Positions 53,701-63,366 of a stretch of 64,000 nt of DNA are shown here, one piece after another. Position numbers and translations under genes: made by a program. Below the pieces are notes generated by a model. The model was not told the origin of the DNA and did not search any database. It worked only from the letters and a program-made list of their open reading frames with translations. How positions within the stretch are numbered: position 1 is the first letter of the stretch; each line of letters opens with the position of its first letter. The stretch lies in the NCBI GenBank assembly GCA_963556195.1, contig CAUVYP010001208.1, positions 1,798,001 through 1,862,000 of the forward strand, in the 5' to 3' direction. The stretch is from Sepiola atlantica. Lineage: Eukaryota > Mollusca > Cephalopoda > Sepiida > Sepiolidae.

Positions 53701-55369
53701 CGCGTTTTAAAGTTGATATCGCTTTTGTTTATAACTTCCACATTTATTCGAATTGTGCAACGAAACTTTGCAGACAGTCGCGGAGACACATTTCCTACTG
53801 AAGTACCAAGTTTCAGAAGTGCAGCTCTTGTACTGCCGGAGATATGTCGATACAAACTGAATACGCAAAACATCAACAAAATTTAGCGCGTTTTGAAGTT
53901 GATATCGCTTTTGTGTATAACTTCCACATTTATTCGAATTGTGCCACGAAACTTTGCAGACAGTCTCGAATAGGCTTTTTCTACTGAAGTATTAAGTTTC
54001 AGAAGTGCAGCTTTTGTACTGCCGGAGATATGTCGATACAAACTGAATACGAAAAACATCAACAAAATTTAGCGCGTTTTAAAGTTGATATCGCTTTTGT
54101 TTATAGCTTCCACATTTATTCGAATTGTGCAACAAAACTTTGCAGACAGTCGCGGAGACACATTTTCTACTGAAGTATTAAGTTTCAGAAGTGCAGCTCT
54201 TGTACTGCCGGAGATATCTCGATACAAACTGAATACGCAAAACATCAACAAAATTTAGCGCGTTTTAAAGTTGATATCGCTTTTGTTTATAACTTCCACA
54301 TTTATTCGAATTGTGACACGAAACTTTGCAGACAGTCTCGAATAGGCCTTTTCTACTGAAGTACCAAGTTTCAGAAGTGCAGCTCTTGTACTGCCGGAGA
54401 TATGTCGATACAAACTGAATACGCAAAACATCAACAACATTTAGCGCGTTTTAAAGTTGATATCGCTTTTGTTTATAACTTCCACATTTATTCGAATTGT
54501 GCAACGAAACCTTGCAGACAGTCGCGGAGACACATTTTCTACTGAAGTACCAAGTTTCAGAAGTGCAGCTCTTGTACTGCCGGAGATATGTCGATACAAA
54601 CTGAATACGCAAAACATCAACAAAATTTAGCGCGTTTTTAAGTTGATATCGCTTTTGTGTATAACTTCCACATTTATTCGAATTGTGCAACGAAACTTTG
54701 CAGACAGTCTCGAATAGGCTCTTTCTACTGAAGTACCAAGTTTCAGAAGTGCAGCTCTTGTACTGCCGGAGATATGTCGATACAAACTGAATACGCAAAA
54801 CATCAACAAAATTTAGCGCGTTTTAAAGTTGATATCGCTTTTGTTTATAACTTCCACATTTATTCGAATTGTGCAACGAAACTTTGCAGACAGTCGCGGA
54901 GACACATTTCCTACTGAAGTACCAAGGTTCAGAAGTGCAGATCTTGTACTGCCGGAGATATGTCGATACAAACTGAATACGCAAAACATCAACAAAATTT
55001 AGCGCGGTTTAAAGTTGATATCGCTTTTGTGTATAACTTCCACATTTATTCCAATTGTGCTACGAAACTTTGCAGACAGTCTCGAATAGGCCCTTTCTAC
55101 TGAAGTACCAAGTTTCAGAAGTGCAGCTCTTGTACTGCCGGAGATATGTCGATACAAACTGAATACGCAAAACATCAACAAATTTAGCGCGTTTTAATGT
55201 TGATATCGCTTTTGTTTATAACTTCCACATTTATTCGAATTGTGCAACGAAACTTTGCAGACAGTCTCGAATGGGCCTTTTCTACTGAAGTACCAAGGGT
55301 CAGAAGTGCAGCTCTTGTACTGCCGGAGATATGTCGATACAAACTGAATACGCAAAACATCAACAAAAT
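50722..55369. repeat. Domain 3 large unit U3: 25-mer, 4648 bp
   Basis: Same order as U2 plus an internal 372-bp dimer duplication (52767-53138 and 53139-53510), both copies with GCAGAAAGTCTCG (about 53028 and 53400). Deletions near 51821 and 55181 match those of U2, so U2 and U3 are sisters relative to U1. The rare variants GATACAGACTG and AGCGCGGTTTAAAG are shared by U2 and U3 or by U3 and U4. Confidence 0.84.
52767..53510. repeat. Tandem 372-bp dimer duplication inside U3
   Basis: A class A monomer with TTGTATTGCC plus a class B monomer with GCAGAAAGTCTCG, present twice in a row. The second class A copy has GTGCATCTCTTG where the first has GTGCAGCTCTTG, and that CATCTC variant is shared with U2 (about 48615). 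The first copy instead matches U4. The duplication therefore combines two lineages. Confidence 0.82.
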
Positions 55370-58300
55370 TTAGCGCGTTTTAAAGTTGATATCGCTTTTG
55401 TTTATAACTTCCACATTTATTCGAATTGTGCCACGAAACTTTGCAGACAGTCTCGAATGGGCCTTTTCTACTGAAGTACCAAGTTTCAGAAGTGCAGCTC
55501 TTGTACTGCCAGAGATATGTCGATACAGACTGAATACGCAAAACATCAACAAAATTTAGCGCGTTTCAAAGTTGATATCGCTTTTGTTTATAACTTCCAC
55601 ATTTATTCGAATTGTGCAACGAAACTTTGCAGACAGTCCCGGAGACACATTTTCTACTGAAGTACCAAGTTTCAGAAGTGCAGCTCTTGTACTGCCGGAG
55701 ATATGTCGATACAAACTGAATACGCAAAACATCAACAAAATTAAGCGCGTTTTAAAGTTGATATCGCTTTTGTGTATAACTTCCACATTTATTCGAATTG
55801 TGCAACGAAACTTTGCAGACAGTCTCGAATAGGCTTTTTCTACTGAAGTATTAAGTTTCAGAAGTGCAGCTTTTGTACTGCCGGAGATATGTCGATACAA
55901 ACTGAATACGAAAAACATCAACAAAATTTTGCGCGTTTTAAAGTTAATATCGCTTTTGTTTATAACTTCCACATTTATTCGAATTGTGCAACGAAACTTT
56001 GCAGACAGTCGCGGAGACACATTTTCTACTGAAGTACCAAGTTTCAGAAGTGCAGCTCTTGTACTGCCGGAGATATGTCGATACAAACTGAATACGCAAT
56101 TCATCAACAAAATTTAGCGCGTTTTAAAGTTGATATCGCTTTTGTTTATAACTTCCACATTTATTCGAATTGTGCAACGAAACTTTGCAGACAGTCGCGG
56201 AGACACATTTCCTACTGAAGTACCAAGTTTCAGAAGTGCAGCTCTTGTACTGCCGGAGATATGTCGATACAAACTGAATACGCAAAACATCAACAAAATT
56301 TAGCGCGTTTTGAAGTTGATATCGCTTTTGTGTATAACTTCGACATTTATTCGAATTGTGCAACGAAACTTTGCAGACAGTCTCGAATAGGCCTTTTCTA
56401 CTGAAGTACCAAGTTTCAGAAGTGCAGCTCTTGTACTGCCGGAGATATGTCGATACAAACTGAATACGAAAACATCAACAAAATTTAGCGCGTTTTAAAG
56501 TTGATATCGCTTTTGTTTATAACTTCCACATTTATTCGAATTGTGCCACGAAACTTTGCAGACAGTCTCGAATAGGCTTTTTCTACTGAAGTATTAAGTT
56601 TCAGAAGTGCAGCTTTTGTACTGCCGGAGATATGTCGATACAAACTGAATACGAAAAACATCAACAAAATTTAGCGCGTTTTAAAGTTGATATCGCTTTT
56701 GTTTATAACTTCCACATTTATTCGAATTGTGCAACGAAACTTTGCAGACAGTCGCGGAGACACATTTTCTACTGAAGTACCAAGTTTCAGAAGTGCAGCT
56801 CTTGTACTGCCGGAGATATCTCGATACAAACTGAATACGCAAAACATCAACAAAATTTAGCGCGTTTTATAGTTGATATCGCTTTTGTTTATAACTTCCA
56901 CATTTATTCGAATTGTGCCACGAAACTTTGCAGACAGTCTCGAATAGGCTTTTTCTACTGAAGTATTAAGTTTCAGAAGTGCAGCTTTTGTACTGCCGGA
57001 GATATTTCGATACAAACTGAATACGCAAAACATCAACAAAATTTAGCGCGTTGTAAAGTGGATATCGCTTTTGTTTATAACTTCCACATTTATTCGAATT
57101 GTGCAACGAAACTTTGCAGACAGTCGCGGAGACACATTTTCTACTGAAGTACCTAGTTTCAGAAGTGCAGCTCTTGTACTGAAGAAGATATGTCGATACA
57201 AACTGAATACGCAAAACATCAACAAAATTTAGCGCGTTTTAAAGTTGATATCGCTTTTGTTTATAACTTCCACATTTATTCGAATTGTGCAACGAAACTT
57301 TGCAGACAGTCGCGGAGACACATTTTCTACTGAAGTACCAAGTTTCAGAAGTGCAGCTCTTGTATTGCCGGAGATATGTCGATACAAACTGAATACGCAA
57401 AACATCAACAAAATTTAGCGCGTTTTAAAGTTGATATCGCTTTTGTTTATAACTTCCACATTTATTCGAATTGTGCAACGAAACTTTGCAGAAAGTCTCG
57501 AATAGGCTTTTTCTACTGAAGTACCAAGTTTCAGAAGTGCAGCTCTTGTACTGCCGGAGATATGTCGATACAAACTGAATACGAAAAACATCAACAAAAT
57601 TTAGCGCGTTTTAAAGTTGATATCGCTTTTGTTTATAACTTCCACATTTATTCGAATTGTGCAACGAAACTTTGCAGAAAGTCTCGAATAGGCTTTTTCT
57701 ACTGAAGTACTAAGTTTCAGAAGTGCAGCTCTTGTACTGCCAGAGATATGTCGATACAAACTGAATACGCAAAACATCAACTAAATTTAGCGCGTTTTAA
57801 AGTTGATATCGCTTTTGTTTATAACTTCCACATTTATTCGAATTGTGCAACGAAACTTTGCAGACAGTCGCGGAGACACATTTTCTACTGAAGTACCAAG
57901 TTTCAGAAGTGCAGCTCTTGTACTGCCGGAGATATGTCGATACAAACTGAATACGCAAAACATCAACAAAATTAAGCGCGTTTTAAAGTTGATATCGCTT
58001 TTGTGTATAACTTCCACATTTATTCGAATTGTGCCACGAAACCTTGCAGACAGTCTCGAATAGGCTTTTTCTACTGAAGTATTAAGTTTCAGAAGTGCAG
58101 CTTTTGTACTGCCGGAGATATGTCGATACAAACTGAATACGAAAAACATCAACAAAATTTTGCGCGTTTTAAAGTTGATATCGCTTTTGTTTATAACTTC
58201 CACATTTATTCGAATTGTGCAACGAAACTTTGCAGACAGTCGCGGAGACACATTTTCTACTGAAGTACCAAGTTTCAGAAGTGCAGCTCTTGTACTGCCG

Positions 58301-60018
58301 GAGATATGTCGATACAAACTGAATACGCAATTCATCAACAAAATTTAGCGCGTTTTAAAGTTGATATCGCTTTTGTTTATAACTTCCACATTTATTCGAA
58401 TTGTGCAACGAAACTTTGCAGACAGTCGCGGAGACACATTTCCTACTGAAGTACCAAGTTTCAGAAGTGCAGCTCTTGTACTGCCGGAGATATGTCGATA
58501 CAAACTGAATACGCAAAACATCAACAAAATTTAGCGCGTTTTGAAGTTGATATCGCTTTTGTGTATAACTTCCACATTTATTCGAATTGTGCCACGAAAC
58601 TTTGCAGACAGTCTCGAATAAGCTTTTTCTACTGAAGTATTAAGTTGCAGAAGTGCAGCTTTTGTACTGCCGGAGATATGTCGATACAAACTGAATACGC
58701 AAAACATCAACAAAATTTAGCGCGTTTTAAAGTTGATATCGCTTTTTTTTATAACTTCCACATTTATTCATATTGTGCAACGAAACTTTGCAGACAGTCT
58801 CGAATAGGCCCTTATTACTCAAGCACCAAGTTTAAGAAGTGGAGCTGTTGTACTGCCGGAGATATCTCGATACAAACTGAATACGCAAAACATCAACAAA
58901 ATTTAGCGCGTTTTAAAGTTGATATCGCTTTTGTTTATAACTTCCACATTTATTCGAATTGTGCAACGAAACTTTGCAGACAGTCTCGAATAGGCCTTTT
59001 CTCCTGAAGTACCAAGTTTCAGAAGTGCAGCTCTTGTACTGCCGGAGATATGTCGATACAAACTGAATACGCAAAACATCAACAACATTTAGCGCGTTTT
59101 AAAGTTGATATCGCTTTTGTTTATAACTTCCACATTTAGTCGAATTGTGCAACGAAACCTTGCAGACAGTCGCGGAGACACATTTTCTACTGAAGTACCA
59201 AGTTTCAGAAGTGCAGCTCTTGTACTGCCGGAGATATGTCGATACAAACTGAATACGCAAAACATCAACAAAATTTAGCGCGTTTTTAAGTTGATATCGC
59301 TTTTGTGTATAACTTCCACATTTATTCGAATTGTGCAACGAAACTTTGCAGACAGTCTCGAATAGGCCTTTTCTACTGAAGTACCAAGTTTCAGAAGTGC
59401 AGCTCTTGTACTGCCGGAGATATGTCGATACAAACTGAATACGCAAAACATCAACAAAATTTAGCGCGTTTTAAAGTTGATATCGCTTTTGTTTATAACT
59501 TCCAAATTTATTCGAATTGTGCAACGAAACTTTGCAGACAGTCGCGGAGACACATTTCCTACTGAAGTACCAAGTTTCAGAAGTGCAGATCGTGTACTGC
59601 CGGAGATATGTCGATACAAACTGAATACGCAAAACATCAACAAAATTTAGCGCGTTTTAAAGTTGATATCGCTTTTGTGTATAACTTCCACATTTATTCC
59701 AATTGTGCTACGAAACTTTGCAGACAGTCTCGAATAGGCCCTTTCTACTGAAGTACCAAGTTTCAGAAGTGCAGCTCTTGTACTGCCGGAGATATGTCGA
59801 TACAAACGTAATACGCAAAACATCAACAAAATTTAGCGCGTTTTAATGTTGATATCGCTTTTGTTTATAACTTCCACATTTATTCGAATTGTGCAACGAA
59901 ACTTTGCAGACAGTCTCGAATGGGCCTTTTCTACTGAAGTACCAAGGGTCAGAAGTGCAGCTCTTGTACTGCCGGAGATATGTCGATACAAACTGAATAC
60001 GCAAAACATCAACAAAAT
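55370..60018. repeat. Domain 3 large unit U4: 25-mer, 4649 bp, with replaced segments
   Basis: 55556-57228 matches U3 at an offset of 4648. Then the TATACA monomer is missing (offset 4462). A three-monomer block (57787-58344) repeats 55556-56113 at 2231, and 58345-60018 matches 53697-55369 at 4648-4649. One U3 monomer is replaced by a strongly diverged one at 58717-58902. One deletion is near 56470. It is the last large unit before domain 4. Confidence 0.8.
58717..58902. repeat. Most diverged monomer in the window
   Basis: A class B monomer with about ten substitutions clustered in roughly 95 bases (about 58747-58840): GCTTTTTTTTATAAC, TTCATATTGTGC, CCCTTATTACTCAAGCACC, TTTAAGAAGTGGAGCTGTTG. 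Neighbouring monomers typically differ from consensus at far fewer sites. The flanks are ordinary. It occupies the slot of 54069-54254 in U3. It could be an old relic monomer, an import from another array, or a local sequencing error. Confidence 0.85.
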
Positions 60019-61506
60019 TTAGCGCGTTTTACAGTTGATATCGCTTTTGTTTATAACTTCCACATTTATTCGAATTGTGCAACGAAACTTTGCAGACAGT
60101 CGCGGAGACACATTTTCTACTGAAGTACCAAGTTTCAGAAGTGCAGCTCTTGTACTGCCGGAGATATGTCGATACAAACTGAATACGCAAAACATCAACA
60201 AAATTTAGCGCGTTTTAAAGTTGATATCGCTTTTGTTTATAACTTCCACATTTATTCGAATTGTGCAACGAAACTTTGCAGACAGTCTCGAATAGGCTCT
60301 TTCTACTGAAGTACCAAATTTAAGAAGTGCAGCTCTTGTACTGCCGGAGATATGTCGATACAAACTGAATACGCAAAACATCAACAAAATTTAGCGCGTT
60401 TTAAAGTTGATATCGCTTTTGTTTATAACTTCCACATTTATTCGAATTGTGCAACGAAACTTTGCAGACAGTCTCGAATAGGCCTTTTCTACTGAAGTAC
60501 TACGTTTCAGAAGTGCAGCTCTTGTATTGCCGGAGATATGTCGATACAAACTGAATACGCAAAACATCAACAAAATTTAGCGCGTTTTAAAGTTGATATC
60601 GCTTTTGTTTATAACTTCCACATTTATTCGAATTGTGCAACGAAACTTTGCAGACAGTCGCGGAGACACATTTTCTACTGAAGTACCAAGTTTCAGAAGT
60701 GCAGCTCTTGTACTGCCGGAGATATGTCGATACAAACTGAATACGCAAAACATCAACAAAATTTAGCGCGTTTTAAAATTGATATCGCTTTTGTTTATAA
60801 CTTCCACATTTATTCGAATTGCGCAACGAAACTTTGCAGACAGTCTCGAATAGGCCTTTTCTACTGAAGTACCAAGTTTCAGAAGTGCAGCTCTTGTATT
60901 GCTGGAGATATGTCGATACAAACTGAATACGCAAAACATCAACAAAATTTAGCGCGTTTTAAAGTTGATATCGCTTTCGTTTATAACTTCCACATTTATT
61001 CGAATTGTGCAACGAAACTTTGCAGACAGTCGCGGAGACACATTTTCTACTGAAGTACCAAGTTTCAGAAGTGCAGCTCTTGTACTGCCGGAGATATGTC
61101 GATACAAACTGAATACGCAAAACATCAACAAAATTTAGCGCGTTTTAAAGTTGATATCGCTTTTGTTTATAACTTCCACATTTATTCGAATTGTGCAACG
61201 AAACTTTGCAGACAGTCTCGAATGGGCCTTTACTACTGAAGTACCAAGTTTCAGAAGTGCAGCTCTTGTACTGCCGGAGATATGTCGATACAAACTGAAT
61301 ACGCAAAACATCAACAAAATTTAGCGCGTTTTAAAGTTGATATCGCTTTTGTTTATAACTTCCACATTTATTCGAATTGTGCAACGAAACTTTGCAGACA
61401 GTCGCGGAGACACATTTTCTACTGAAGTACCAAGTTTCAGAAGTGCAGCTCTTGTACTGCCGGAGATATGTCGATACAAACTGAATACGCAAAACATCAA
61501 CAAAAT
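60019..61506. repeat. Domain 4: 8-mer HOR, 1488 bp
   Basis: Opens with a class A monomer containing GCGCGTTTTACAGTTG, then monomers with GTACCAAATTT (about 60312), GTACTACGTTTC (about 60498), a plain A, GTTTTAAAATTG with TTGCGCAACG (about 60774 and 60820), and GCTTTCGTTTATAAC (about 60973). The first two recur 1488 bp later, the next four 1860 bp later. Confidence 0.82.
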
Positions 61507-63366
61507 GTAGCGCGTTTTACAGTTTATATCGCTTTTGTTTATAACTTCCACATTTATTCGAATTGTGCAACGAAACTTTGCAGACAGTCGCGGAGACACA
61601 TTTTCTACTGAAGTACCAAGTTTCAGAAGTGCAGCTCTTGTACTGCCGGAGATATGTCGATACAAACTGAATACGCAAAACATCAACAAAATTTAGCGCG
61701 TTTTAAAGTTGATATCGCTTTTGTTTATAACTTCCACATTTATTCGAATTGTGCAACGAAACTTTGCAGACAGTCTCGAATAGGCTCTTTCTACTGAAGT
61801 ACCAAATTTCAGAAGTGCAGCTCTTGTACTGCCGGAGATATGTCGATACAAACTGAATACGCAAAACATCAACAAAATTTAGCGCGTTTTAAAGTTGATA
61901 TCGCTTTTGTTTATAACTTACACATTTATTCGAATTGTGCAACGAAACTTTGCAGACAGTCGCGGAGACACATTTTCTACTGAAGTACCAAGTTTCAGAA
62001 GTGCAGCTCTTGTACTGCCGGAGATATGTCGATACCAACTGAATACGCAAAACATACACAAAATTTAGCGCGTTTTAAAGTTGATATCGCTTTTGTTTAT
62101 AACTTCCACATTTATTCGAATTGTGCAACGAAACTTTGCAGACAGTCGCGGAGACACATTTTCTACTGAAGTACCAAGTTTCAGAAGTGCAGCTCTTGTA
62201 CTGCCGGAGATATGTCGATACAAACTGAATACGCAAAACATCAACAAAATTTAGCGCGTTTTAAAGTTGATATCGCTTTTGTTTATAACTTCCACATTTA
62301 TTCGAATTGTGCAACGAAACTTTGCAGACAGTCTCGAATAGGCCTTTTCTACTAAAGTACTACGTTTCAGAAGTGCAGCTCTTGTATTGCCGGAGATATG
62401 TCGATACAAACTGAATACGCAAAACATCAACAAAATTTAGCGCGTTTTAAAGTTGATATCGCTTTTGTTTATAACTTCCACATTTATTCGAATTGTGCAA
62501 CGAAACTTTGCAGACAGTCGCGGAGACACATTTTCTACTGAAGTACGAAGTTTCAGAAGTGCAGCTCTTGTACTGCCGGAGATAGGTCGATACAAACTGA
62601 ATACGCAAAACATCAACAAAATTTAGCGCGTTTTAAAATTGATATCGCTTTTGTTTATAACTTCCACATTTATTCGAATTGCGCAACGAAACTTTGCAGA
62701 CAGTCTCGAATAGGCCTTTTCTACTGAAGTACCAAGTTTCAGAAGTGCAGCTCTTGTATTGCCGGAGATATGTCGATACAAACTGAATACGCAAAACATC
62801 AACAAAATTTAGCGCGTTTTAAAGTTGATATCGCTTTCGTTTATAACTTCCACATTTATTCGAATTGTGCAACGAAACTTTGCAGACAGTCGCGGAGACA
62901 CATTTTCCACTGAAGTACCAAGTTTCAGAAGTGCGGCTCTTGTACTGCCGGAGATATGTCGATACAAACTGAATACGCAAAACATCAACAAAATTTAGCG
63001 CGTTTTAAAGTTGATATCGCTTTTGTTTATAACTTCCACATTTATTCGAATTGTGCAACGAAACTTTGCAGACAGTCGCGGAGACACATTTTCTACTGAA
63101 GTACCAAGTTTCAGAAGTGCAGCTCTTGTACTGCCGGAGATATGTGGATACAAACTGAATACGCAAAACATCAACAAAATTTAGCGCGTTTTAAAGTTGA
63201 TATCGCTTTTGTTTATAACTTATACATTTATTCGAATTGTGCAACGAAACTTTGCAGACAGTCTCGAATAGGCTTTTTCTACTGAAGTATTAAGTTTCAG
63301 AAGTGCAGCTCTTGTACTGCCGGAGATATGTCGATACAAACTGAATACGCAAAACATCAACAAAAT
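61507..63366. repeat. Domain 4: 10-mer HOR, 1860 bp
   Basis: Same order as 60019-61506 with two added monomers (61879-62250, the first with CTTACACATT and CATACACAAAATTT). The matching monomers at 62251-62994 lie 1860 bp after 60391-61134. It ends with a TATGTGGATAC monomer (62995) and a TATACA monomer (63181). Those two variants are otherwise typical of domain 1 and domain 2 respectively. Confidence 0.82.

Larger units (their letters stand above)
3840..56475. other. Set of 19 single-base length changes in the array
   Basis: Tracking the TTAGCGCG phase across the window shows one-base steps only. Insertions (ATTCCACAAAA in place of ATCAACAAAA) lie near 3846, 5706, 9241, 11846 and 15381. Deletions lie near 4720, 16700, 19181, 24624, 31181, 31749, 33421, 44200, 45716, 47545, 50533, 51821, 55181 and 56470. 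Many are shared between HOR copies, so independent events are fewer. Compensating changes within one monomer would be missed by this method. Confidence 0.85.
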
